From assembly GCF_000518765.1 (NCBI RefSeq), contig NZ_KI912489.1:500652-564651 (forward strand): a DNA stretch of 64,000 nt, written 5' to 3'. How positions within the stretch are numbered: position 1 is the first letter of the stretch; the number at the start of each line of letters is the position of its first letter. Positions 8,604-15,093 of this stretch are shown here, in pieces. Origin of the DNA: Ruminococcus flavefaciens ATCC 19208 (GTDB lineage Bacteria > Bacillota > Clostridia > Oscillospirales > Ruminococcaceae). Position numbers and translations under genes: made by a program. Under the pieces are notes generated by a model. The model was not told the DNA's origin. It did not search any database and worked only from the letters and a program-made list of their open reading frames with translations.

Positions 8604-10844
8604 TTAAGAAACAAGCATTTGTTCTTTGGCAAGTTCATAATACAGAGGAACAGTTTTGATAAGTTCATCGTGATTTCCTTTTCCGACTATTCTTCCGTGT
8701 TCCAATACGTAGATATTATCTGCATTCATTGTTGTTGATAATCTGTGGGCTACCATAATGATGGTTTTTGTTCCGCGCAGCTCTTCTACAACATCTTTGA
8801 TTATGCGTTCATTGATACTGTCGAGATTTGATGTAAGCTCATCGAGTATGATAATATCAGTATCCGACAGTAATGCTCTTGCCATAGCGAGTCTCTGCTT
8901 TTCACCGCCTGAAAGACCTGTACCGTTTTCATCAATAACAGAATACAAACCTTTCGAGCGATTAGTTACGAGATATGAAAGATTAACTTTTTCAAGAGCT
9001 TCCATGCACTTTTCTTCTGTTACGTTATTATTGCCGACTTTAAGGTTGTCGTATATAGTACCGCTGAGTAAAGGTGCATTCTGCTCAATATACGTGATCT
9101 TGCTTCTGAGCTCTTCTCTTGACATGGTGTGGTAGTCTTTGCCGTATACACAGATAGTTCCGTTGTTAAGCTCATAAAATCGCTCTATAAGCTGAAGGAC
9201 TGTACTTTTTCCTGCGCCCGAAGGTCCGACGATAGCCACACATTCACCATTATTTATCGAGAACGATACATCTCTCAGAATTACATTTTCGTCAAATTCC
9301 TCTGTTTCCTGTCCGAGAACGTGCTGAACATAAGAGAATGTTACATTGTTGAAAGTGATCGCATGATCGTCTGTTTCTTTTTTATTATCAATTATGATAT
9401 CAAACTGGTCTTCAAGAGGCATACTGCTGATCTCCTTGATGCGCTTCAATGAACCGACAGAATCAGCGAGTGTGGAGATCGTTGAGAAGATCTGCTGGAA
9501 AGGGGATATAGCTATGTAAAGCAGCAGGACAAATGATGTAAGATCACCTACAGACATCTCTCCTTTTGATACACGCCATCCGCCGATGCCGATAACTGCC
9601 ATTCCGCATAACTGGAGGCCGAGGTTTGAGACAGGTGTCATAAATGCCTGATACTTTGCAAGCTTCAGGCTGAGAGACTTGACATTTTCAGCCTCATCAA
9701 CTGTTTTTTTCAATTCATTCTTGGTCTCGTTTGTTGAACGTATAGTTCTTATACCACGCAGTGACTGACCTAATTTGCCGCTGAGCTTACCCATACCTTT
9801 CTGAGCTTCATAACTTGCTTTCTGAATGATGACGGACATTAATGCTATCAGCACAAAAGAAACAAAAATAGATATTATAGTTACAAGGAACAAAGTAAAG
9901 TCTTTTAAAAGCAATCCTATTGATGCTCCTATAGCAAGAAGCAATCCGCTTGACAAAGCAACGGTTGACTGAATGATACCTGCTCTTAATTTAGAGGTAT
10001 CACCTGTCAGTCTGCTTATCAGATCACCTGATGACCATTTGGAATAATTAGCTATCGGTAATTGAAGAATATGGCTGATAAGGTCTTTACGTGAACGGAA
10101 AACAGCCTCTTCACTTATTATCTGAAGGAGATAATACTGCAGGGTTGTTATAATTGTTGAACCTAATATAACTCCGATGAGTATACCGATCTTTGAAGAA
10201 ATATTTGTATCTGTATTTACATTGTTTATGATGTCGGATACAAGATCAGGCTGTATCAACGTAAAGATTGATGCAATAACACCGAGGATCATAACGATCA
10301 GGAAATACTTCTTTTTGTCTGATACCAGTGCAAACAGATCGCGTATCTTTACATGGATCTCTTTGTTATTTTCAATTTCTTCAGGTTTCTTTTCGTTTTC
10401 TTCCATTTCCATTCCTTTCGGTACTTCCGTTTCGTCAGGGGTCTTTATAACCTTAACGAAAGAGTCTACTTCCTTAGGTTCACCGGCAGGTCTTCCGTAG
10501 ACTTCGATCCATGCGTGAGCTCTGAACGGGTCCATGCAGTAGCCTGTACACCAGCTTACTCTTTTTCCCTGCAAAGCAAGAAGTACTGTTGCAGCAATTG
10601 ATCTTTTCAGACATCTGTCCTGATTACGGCATTTTTTGCTGACATAGCAAATAGCTCCTCTTGCGGTTTCGGCTTGCGTTAAAGTGGCAAGAGGCTTTTT
10701 CTTAGTAATAGCTGTCAGTATTTTTTCAATCCTTTTAGGTGAAAACAGTATGAGCGGAGCAGATATCAGCAAAGCAAAAGCTGCTAAAAATTTGAGTTTG
10801 AATCCTACATGGATATATTTTTCCTTTGTAAGCTGAAGATCCAT
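8604..10844 (-). CDS. Lasso-peptide leader peptidase (B2-type) fused to an ABC exporter
   Basis: The 746-residue protein joins two functions. Residues 1-135 carry a membrane helix (about 17-35) and a transglutaminase-like domain with the lasso B2 catalytic pattern: Cys78 (RCLKRSIA), His110 (AHAWIEV) and Asp127 (EVDSF), the triad that cuts the leader. An acidic/Lys linker (about 136-165) leads to an ABC transporter half with a six-helix region (about 175-455) and an ATPase with Walker A GPSGAGKST (540-548), signature LSGGEKQ (644-650), Walker B IIILDEL (664-670) and H-loop His700. It probably removes the leader and exports the peptide. Its ATG shares a base with the stop of the upstream recognition-protein gene. 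B2 and exporter are usually separate proteins, so the fusion is unusual. Confidence 0.9.
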   Translation of the reverse strand: MDLQLTKEKYIHVGFKLKFLAAFALLISAPLILFSPKRIEKILTAITKKKPLATLTQAETARGAICYVSKKCRNQDRCLKRSIAATVLLALQGKRVSWCTGYCMDPFRAHAWIEVYGRPAGEPKEVDSFVKVIKTPDETEVPKGMEMEENEKKPEEIENNKEIHVKIRDLFALVSDKKKYFLIVMILGVIASIFTLIQPDLVSDIINNVNTDTNISSKIGILIGVILGSTIITTLQYYLLQIISEEAVFRSRKDLISHILQLPIANYSKWSSGDLISRLTGDTSKLRAGIIQSTVALSSGLLLAIGASIGLLLKDFTLFLVTIISIFVSFVLIALMSVIIQKASYEAQKGMGKLSGKLGQSLRGIRTIRSTNETKNELKKTVDEAENVKSLSLKLAKYQAFMTPVSNLGLQLCGMAVIGIGGWRVSKGEMSVGDLTSFVLLLYIAISPFQQIFSTISTLADSVGSLKRIKEISSMPLEDQFDIIIDNKKETDDHAITFNNVTFSYVQHVLGQETEEFDENVILRDVSFSINNGECVAIVGPSGAGKSTVLQLIERFYELNNGTICVYGKDYHTMSREELRSKITYIEQNAPLLSGTIYDNLKVGNNNVTEEKCMEALEKVNLSYLVTNRSKGLYSVIDENGTGLSGGEKQRLAMARALLSDTDIIILDELTSNLDSINERIIKDVVEELRGTKTIIMVAHRLSTTMNADNIYVLEHGRIVGKGNHDELIKTVPLYYELAKEQMLVS

Positions 10845-11098
10845 TATGCAATACCTGCCTTTTTAAGAGAATCTAAAAACTCATTTACGTCAGTTTCAGC
10901 CTGAGTTCTGTCAATATTGAAATTTTCTGCAACTGCATCTGTTATTTCTGCTGAATTTTTGCCGCCGCTAAGCTGCTGTAATATAAAAGTGCCGACATTA
11001 TTTGTCTGGAAATAAACACCGTGTGTCTTGTCAAATACAATAGCACCGTTTTCCTGTTCTGTTATTTTTAATTCAATTTTTCTTTTGAATAATCCCAT
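10844..11098 (-). CDS. Lasso-peptide precursor-recognition protein (B1, PqqD-like RRE)
   Basis: This 84-residue protein has the fold pattern of PqqD-like RiPP recognition elements: an N-terminal beta stretch (LKITEQENGAIVFDKTHGVYFQTN), then LSGGKNSAEITDAVAENF and a C-terminal helix ending DSLKKAGIA. In split-B lasso systems this protein binds the leader YxxP region and hands the precursor to the peptidase. It starts 2 bases after the cyclase stop and overlaps the peptidase/exporter gene by one base, so the three proteins are translationally coupled. Confidence 0.88.
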   Translation of the reverse strand: MGLFKRKIELKITEQENGAIVFDKTHGVYFQTNNVGTFILQQLSGGKNSAEITDAVAENFNIDRTQAETDVNEFLDSLKKAGIA

Positions 11099-11100
11099 AA

Positions 11101-12846
11101 TTAAACACCTATTTCTATATATTTATTTACTTGTCTCAGCCATCTTTCAATATTGCATACACGCATAAAGAAATCAACACGTTCGAAATTTGATGATGGC
11201 ATAGAAAGCTCTCGGTCAAGAGATTCGTGGTTTATTACGTCAAGTTTTGAAAGAAAGAATTCTTTTGTTTTGCCCATCCATTTGGCTGCAGCAGCGCGGT
11301 AATCATTGTAAAAAGCAGATGAATAATCACCTTTTACGCCGCGGGTGAATACTTCAAGCGGAACTATACCTTTAAGCGCTTCATAGAGCATAGGTTTTGT
11401 TTTCTGAGGATCGGTACAGTATCTTGATGGAAGGGTCAGTGCGGTTTTTATGACTTTTGCATCAAGAAACGGAGCATACCAACCTATTTCATCACCTGCA
11501 ACATGGACTATCTGTGAAAATATTTCTTTCTGGAATAGAATAGACTGTATTCTCTGGTAATGAGACCTGTCATCAGATAATTCATAGAACTGATTGGAAA
11601 ATAATGAATTGATCTTGCTGTGGGCAGATTCTTTTGCTGAATCCGTCAGCCATGAAGGGAATATCACATCTTCAGACCATGATAATTGACGTTTGTTTTT
11701 CTTTTTGCTGCCAAAGCCATTGTCTATTGATTGTTTTACTTCGTCCTTGAGTGAGGTTTTATTTGTAAGATCCTTGATACATTTCAGGAATGATCTTCTT
11801 GAAAGAATACAATACTTAAAAATCAGCGGTATACTCCTTACAACGCCTTCTTCTCTTATGATCGACCACGGTACAGAAGGGATGTATGTAAAGAGTTCAT
11901 CGCCTCCGATTCCTATCATATGCAGATGTTTGTCCTTTTCGGGCAGCTTGCACAGCATTTCTTTTACGTATCCTTCGGTATCGCCCCATAGAAGCGGAGA
12001 ATCAGGAACATTGCTTCCAATGTATTCTTTATCTACTGAAAAACGTGAACTGTTCTTATCGATCGAAGGCAGTTTGTTAAGCTCAATGCGAAGATCATCA
12101 GCGATATATTGTGCCCATTTTGTATCACTGTTTGCTGATTCATCTGATTCAGCATGGAATATCATAGGCTGTCCTGATATCTTGTTTACGACATAAGCAA
12201 TGCTTGCCGAATCCACACCGCCTGATACGTCACAGGACACAGAGTCGAATTGACTATTCTGATTGTATATGTTTGATATTATAGTATCACGCAGATCCTT
12301 TGTGACCTTATCAATGTCATGATCAACTTTAAAAGCATTAGTCATTTCGCACTCAGTAATATTGCCTGAGCTTATCTTTAAAATGCGGAAAGGATTTATT
12401 TTTGATATCTCATCCCAGAAAGACATATTGCTGAAAGGCTCAAATGGCAGTCCTGTTACAAGATAAGCCGAAATAGAAGATTTAGAAACCTTAAACTGCT
12501 TTTTGTATGCTATATCAAAAGCAGAGTCACTTATTAATATCTCACTTTCAGTCTTGCAGTATGATAGAGAAGTATCAAGAAAAGGCCCGAAAATGATCCA
12601 ATCACTGTCTACCTCAAGAGCAAATACGCCTGTAAGGAATCTGTCCTGAAGATCGGTTATTAGTGATTCTTTTTCGAGCTTTATCATTTTTTCTATATTA
12701 TTTTCAATTTCTTTATCGTACTTTTCGGGATAATATAGTTTTTTGTTTCCGAGATCACGGAAAGTATAGCTGTCTTTATTAAGGATCATCAGCTTTTTAT
12801 TGCCCGAAGTGCCGAGAGTGAATTCTTTTATATTTTTTGATTCCAA
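11101..12846 (-). CDS. Lasso-peptide macrolactam synthetase (C protein, asparagine-synthetase-like)
   Basis: The 581-residue product matches the asparagine-synthase-like cyclases that adenylate the Asp/Glu side chain and join it to the core N-terminus. The ATP-pyrophosphatase loop SGGVDS is at residues 208-213, with GIGGDELF at 312-319 and an APFLD motif near 465. The N-terminal domain is a degenerate glutaminase with no Cys2, as expected for a cyclase that uses no glutamine. Translation starts at a TTG (12846) eight bases after GGAGAGG. It follows the last precursor gene across a 20-bp hairpin and is coupled to the recognition protein downstream. Confidence 0.9.
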   Translation of the reverse strand: MESKNIKEFTLGTSGNKKLMILNKDSYTFRDLGNKKLYYPEKYDKEIENNIEKMIKLEKESLITDLQDRFLTGVFALEVDSDWIIFGPFLDTSLSYCKTESEILISDSAFDIAYKKQFKVSKSSISAYLVTGLPFEPFSNMSFWDEISKINPFRILKISSGNITECEMTNAFKVDHDIDKVTKDLRDTIISNIYNQNSQFDSVSCDVSGGVDSASIAYVVNKISGQPMIFHAESDESANSDTKWAQYIADDLRIELNKLPSIDKNSSRFSVDKEYIGSNVPDSPLLWGDTEGYVKEMLCKLPEKDKHLHMIGIGGDELFTYIPSVPWSIIREEGVVRSIPLIFKYCILSRRSFLKCIKDLTNKTSLKDEVKQSIDNGFGSKKKNKRQLSWSEDVIFPSWLTDSAKESAHSKINSLFSNQFYELSDDRSHYQRIQSILFQKEIFSQIVHVAGDEIGWYAPFLDAKVIKTALTLPSRYCTDPQKTKPMLYEALKGIVPLEVFTRGVKGDYSSAFYNDYRAAAAKWMGKTKEFFLSKLDVINHESLDRELSMPSSNFERVDFFMRVCNIERWLRQVNKYIEIGV

Positions 12847-12875
12847 CGGTCAACCCTCTCCTTTTGTATTTTATA

Positions 12876-12926
12876 ATTAAACAAATAAAATCATACATTA
12901 ATACTATATGATTTTATTTGTTTAAT
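12876..12926. repeat. Perfect 20-bp inverted repeat between precursor 1 and the cyclase
   Basis: The arm at 12876-12895 (ATTAAACAAATAAAATCATA) is the exact reverse complement of 12907-12926, with an 11-base loop. The same arms recur at 13731-13781. It lies just after the precursor 1 stop and before the cyclase ribosome binding site. In RNA it would form a stable AU-rich stem able to block 3' decay or partly stop transcription. No clean T-run follows, so it is not a classical terminator. Confidence 0.85.
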
Positions 12927-12965
12927 AGTAAAATGCTGCAAATCTCAACTTGATTTTTAACAGCA

Positions 12966-13091
12966 TTAATTCCATGCTAAATTAAAGTATGTTTTAGCAC
13001 CGAAAATGTCACGAAATTTACCGTACCAAAGACCCATTGTGTTATCCTTGAATGAAGCGACCTTTTCAACGCTTGGCTTATTGTATGTCAT
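12966..13091 (-). CDS. Lasso-peptide precursor 1
   Basis: A 41-codon gene with AGAGGT before its ATG. The leader is MTYNKPSVEKVASFKDNTM, with the YxxP motif bound by B1-type proteins and Thr at -2 before the cut. The core begins GLWYGKFRD, so Gly1 can be joined to Asp9 to give a nine-residue ring. The tail is IFGAKTYFNLAWN, with bulky Phe/Tyr/Trp residues that could lock it in the ring. It is the precursor nearest the cyclase and the only one with Val at leader position 8 instead of Phe. Confidence 0.9.
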   Translation of the reverse strand: MTYNKPSVEKVASFKDNTMGLWYGKFRDIFGAKTYFNLAWN

Positions 13092-13124
13092 TTTTTTACC
13101 TCTTTTTTTATATTAAGTGAAAAC

Positions 13125-13162
13125 GCAGCATTTTCTACAACACTTGTTTCTGAAAATGCTGC
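13125..13162. repeat. Intergenic hairpin between precursors 2 and 1
   Basis: GCAGCATTTTC (13125-13135) pairs with GAAAATGCTGC (13152-13162) around a 16-base loop. Related hairpins follow precursors 3, 5 and 6. Confidence 0.75.
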
Positions 13163-13216
13163 AGATCTCAACTTATTTTTAAACAGCATTAACCGATCAC
13201 GGTGTAGATGAATGCC

Positions 13217-13339
13217 TTACCATTCAACGTGAATGAATGCTCTACCACCGAAAATGTCAGTCCACTTACCGAACCAAACACCCATTGTGTTATCCTTGAA
13301 AGAAGCAACCTTCTCAAAGCTTGGCTTATTGTATGTCAT
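13217..13339 (-). CDS. Lasso-peptide precursor 2
   Basis: A 40-codon gene with AGAGGTG upstream of its ATG. The leader MTYNKPSFEKVASFKDNTM has YxxP and Thr at -2. The core starts GVWFGKWTD (ring Gly1 to Asp9), and the tail is IFGGRAFIHVEW. It lies between precursors 3 and 1 in the same direction and is separated from each by a hairpin. It has no promoter of its own that I can see, so it is probably read from the promoter upstream of precursor 3. Confidence 0.9.
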   Translation of the reverse strand: MTYNKPSFEKVASFKDNTMGVWFGKWTDIFGGRAFIHVEW

Positions 13340-13373
13340 TTTTTTCACCTCTTTTTTTATAAAATTGAAATAA

Positions 13374-13407
13374 AGCATTTTCTGCATCACCTGTTTCTGA
13401 AAATGCT
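13374..13407. repeat. Intergenic hairpin between precursors 3 and 2
   Basis: AGCATTTTC (13374-13382) pairs with GAAAATGCT (13399-13407). It is the same element as the hairpins after precursors 2, 5 and 6, with small changes. Confidence 0.7.
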
Positions 13408-13435
13408 GCAGATTTTAACTTCATTTTAAACATCA

Positions 13436-13564
13436 TTAGAAACCGATTTCGATCTTGATGATTGCTCTACCACCGAAAATGTCATTCCATTTACCGAAAC
13501 AAAGACCCATTGTGCTGTTCTTGAAAGAAGCAACCTTCTCAAAGCTTGGCTTATTGTATGTCAT
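13436..13564 (-). CDS. Lasso-peptide precursor 3, with Cys in the ring
   Basis: A 42-codon gene behind a strong ribosome binding site (GGGAGG). The leader is MTYNKPSFEKVASFKNSTM. The core starts GLCFGKWND, giving a Gly1-Asp9 ring with an unpaired Cys at position 3 where the paralogues have Trp or Leu. The tail IFGGRAIIKIEIGF is identical to that of precursor 5. It is the first gene after its own promoter/leader module (13565-13700), and that module plus gene is a near copy of the precursor 5 unit 587 bases away. Confidence 0.9.
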   Translation of the reverse strand: MTYNKPSFEKVASFKNSTMGLCFGKWNDIFGGRAIIKIEIGF

Positions 13565-13700
13565 GATATGTATCCTCCCTTCCTAAATGTGATATAAATT
13601 ACCAGAAACCTTTATATCATCGTATTTCTTATACATGAAGTGAAATTCACGTTTAAGATGCTTTTATTATAAATCCGAATTTTCAGAAATTTTTCAGAAA
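13565..13700 (-). promoter_or_regulatory. Promoter and structured 5' leader of precursors 3-2-1
   Basis: Read on the minus strand: two tandem 11-bp repeats of the form TTTCTGAAAAA/T (13679-13700), then TATAAT (13666-13671), a short stem-loop TGAA-GTGAAA-TTCA type (13636-13649), a second stem TGATATAAA/TTTATATCA with a 12-base loop (13590-13619), and GGGAGG before the ATG. Tandem repeats with an 11-bp step next to a -10 box fit an OmpR-family regulator replacing a -35 box. The module recurs upstream of precursors 5 and 6. Confidence 0.7.
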
Positions 13701-13730
13701 ATATCATTTGTAATGCGATATTATTTAGCT

Positions 13731-13781
13731 ATTAAACAAATAAAATCATACATTAATGCAATATGATTTTATTTGTTTAAT
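13731..13781. repeat. Second copy of the perfect 20-bp inverted repeat, after precursor 4
   Basis: Arms 13731-13750 and 13762-13781 are identical to those at 12876-12926, and the 11-base loops differ at three positions. It follows the precursor 4 stop, just as the first copy follows precursor 1, so each precursor block ends in this element. Confidence 0.85.
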
Positions 13782-13796
13782 AGTAAAAATGCTTGC

Positions 13797-13925
13797 TTAC
13801 CATGCAGGACTAAGAGCAATGTATATCTTTCCGCCGAAGAGATCCTTAAAATTGCCGAACCAAAGGCCCATTGTTTTATTCTTGAAAGAAGCAACCTTCT
13901 CAAAGCTTGGCTTATTGTATGTCAT
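13797..13925 (-). CDS. Lasso-peptide precursor 4
   Basis: A 42-codon gene with AGAGGTG before the ATG. The leader is MTYNKPSFEKVASFKNKTM, and the core starts GLWFGNFKD (ring Gly1 to Asp9) with the tail LFGGKIYIALSPAW. Asn at position 6 replaces the Lys of the other five, and the tail is the only one with Pro. It is the second gene of the precursor 5-4 block and ends just before the 20-bp inverted repeat. Confidence 0.9.
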   Translation of the reverse strand: MTYNKPSFEKVASFKNKTMGLWFGNFKDLFGGKIYIALSPAW

Positions 13926-13953
13926 TTTTTTCACCTCTTTTTTTATAAAATTG

Positions 13954-14012
13954 AAATGAAGCATTTTCTGCAACACTTGTTTCTGAAAATGCTGCAGATT
14001 TTAACTTCATTT
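13954..14012. repeat. Intergenic hairpin between precursors 5 and 4
   Basis: Nested arms AAATGAAG (13954-13961) with CTTCATTT (14005-14012), and GCATTTTC (13961-13968) with GAAAATGC (13985-13992), can form one long interrupted stem between the two genes. Confidence 0.7.
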
Positions 14013-14022
14013 TTAAACATCA

Positions 14023-14151
14023 TTAGAAACCGATTTCGATCTTGATGATTGCTCTACCACCGAAAATGTCAGTCCACTTACCTGTCCAAAGACCCATTGT
14101 GCTGTTCTTGAAAGAAGCAACCTTCTCAAAGCTTGGCTTATTGTATGTCAT
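14023..14151 (-). CDS. Lasso-peptide precursor 5
   Basis: A 42-codon gene with GGGAGG before the ATG. The leader MTYNKPSFEKVASFKNSTM matches that of precursor 3. The core starts GLWTGKWTD (ring Gly1 to Asp9) and the tail is IFGGRAIIKIEIGF, the same as in precursor 3, so the two peptides differ only within the ring at positions 3, 4 and 8. It is the first gene of the second block and sits directly after a promoter/leader module. Confidence 0.9.
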   Translation of the reverse strand: MTYNKPSFEKVASFKNSTMGLWTGKWTDIFGGRAIIKIEIGF

Positions 14152-14287
14152 GATATGTATCCTCCCTTCTTAAATGTGATATAAATTACCAGAAACCTTT
14201 ATATCATCGTATTTCTTATACATGAGGTGAACCTCACGTTTAAGATGCTTTTATTATAAATCCGAATTTTCAGAAATTTTTCAGAAA
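14152..14287 (-). promoter_or_regulatory. Promoter and structured 5' leader of precursors 5-4
   Basis: This copy is colinear without gaps with the module at 13565-13700, shifted by 587 bases. It has tandem repeats at 14266-14287, TATAAT at 14253-14258, a stem TGAGG-TGAA-CCTCA at 14223-14236, a stem TGATATAAA/TTTATATCA at 14177-14206, and GGGAGG near 14163. The small stem differs from the precursor 6 copy by a paired change (GAGG/CCTC against GAAG/CTTC), which supports real base pairing. Between 14288 and 14407 I see only AT-rich sequence. Confidence 0.7.
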
Positions 14288-14407
14288 ATATCATTTGGGG
14301 TAAAGTTTATATAAAATGCACAAACAATTTATGAACAATTTATTAAACGTGCTTGACTGTTGAAAGATCGACAAAAGTAATGGTTAAAATAATAATAATA
14401 ATAATGT

Positions 14408-14463
14408 AATGAAGCATTTTCTGCAGCATTGTTTCCGGAAATGCTGCAGAATCCGACTTCATT
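14408..14463. repeat. Intergenic hairpin after precursor 6
   Basis: AATGAAG (14408-14414) pairs with CTTCATT (14457-14463), and TTCTGCAGCA (14419-14428) pairs with TGCTGCAGAA (14442-14451). This is the longest member of the precursor-linked hairpin family. Confidence 0.75.
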
Positions 14464-14470
14464 TTAAGTA

Positions 14471-14593
14471 TTATAAATCCCAAATAAAAATACCCTTAGA
14501 ACCGAAAACGTCTAATTTCTTACCAAATAAAATACCCAGTGTATCTTTCTTGAAAGAAGCAATTTGTTCAAATTTTGGCTTGCTGTATGTCAT
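14471..14593 (-). CDS. Lasso-peptide precursor 6, the most divergent
   Basis: A 40-codon gene with a GGAGG-type site before the ATG. The leader MTYSKPKFEQIASFKKDTL keeps YxxP and Thr at -2 but has Leu rather than Met at -1. The core starts GILFGKKLD (ring Gly1 to Asp9) with the tail VFGSKGIFIWDL, and Gly5, Phe11 and Gly12 are conserved with the other five. It is the first gene of the whole cluster, behind its own promoter/leader module, and the only one whose ring lacks an aromatic residue at position 3 or 7 (apart from Cys3 in precursor 3). Confidence 0.88.
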   Translation of the reverse strand: MTYSKPKFEQIASFKKDTLGILFGKKLDVFGSKGIFIWDL

Positions 14594-14730
14594 AGCATGT
14601 ATCCTCCTTTCTTTAATGTGATATAAATTACCGGAAACACTTTATATCACTGAATTTCTTATACATGAAGCGAACTTCAGGCTTAAGATGTCTATATTGT
14701 AAATAAGAATTATCAGAAAAAAATCAAAAA
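14594..14730 (-). promoter_or_regulatory. Promoter and structured 5' leader of precursor 6
   Basis: A diverged copy of the same module: a degenerate repeat pair at 14709-14730 (the promoter-proximal one matches best), TACAAT at 14696-14701, a stem TGAAG-CGAA-CTTCA at 14666-14679, a stem GTGATATAAA/TTTATATCAC at 14618-14650 (10 bp), and a GGAGG site. The spacing between the small stem and the -10 box equals that of the other two copies (30 bases). Confidence 0.65.
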
Positions 14731-14824
14731 AATGACCTTTTAGAGCAAATTTGGCTAAAATGCACAAACGTTTTTCAGGCATTTTGATGGAAATGAGCGA
14801 TTAATAGAATAATTTGTACAAGTA

Positions 14825-14853
14825 TTGATTAAAACTAAAAATAATGATATAAT
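14825..14853 (+). promoter_or_regulatory. Promoter of the two-component genes
   Basis: TTGATT (14825-14830), 17 bases, TATAAT (14848-14853). The regulator starts at 15094, leaving a leader of about 235 bases. That leader contains a 9-bp stem (CAATAGCCT/AGGTTATTG, about 14929-14954) and otherwise AT-rich sequence with no gene. Confidence 0.65.
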
Positions 14854-15093
14854 AATACACATAGTTAAAAGCTTTTTTATTTATAAATAATGAAGCTGTG
14901 CCACTTGATATTTTTCATTGCAATAGCCTTATGTATGAGGTTATTGAATGTGCACTAATTAACTTTTTACATATTTCTAAAAATTTATACACACATCTAC
15001 TCACACATATACTATTTTTATGATCTGCTTCTGATAATTCAACAAAAGTTGGGGGCTTTTTTCAGATCGGATCATTATTGGGGAAAAATTGAC

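Noticed and set aside
11101..12846. The cyclase as a true asparagine synthetase (AsnB)
   Set aside because: The N-terminal Cys2 needed for glutamine hydrolysis is absent, and the neighbours are lasso B1, B2 and precursor genes.
12876..13781. The 20-bp inverted repeats as a MITE or insertion-sequence ends
   Set aside because: There is no transposase and no flanking target duplication, and the arms form short hairpins placed exactly after precursor blocks.
13208..14045. Plus-strand open frames of 67-90 codons across the precursor region
   Set aside because: They are antisense shadows of the precursor genes and repeat only because those genes are repeated; they have no ribosome binding sites.
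12966..14593. The precursor genes as lanthipeptide, sactipeptide or class II bacteriocin precursors
   Set aside because: The cores lack paired Cys and Ser/Thr clusters, there is no LanB/C/M or radical-SAM gene, and Gly1 plus Asp9 with YxxP and a cyclase fit only the lasso class.
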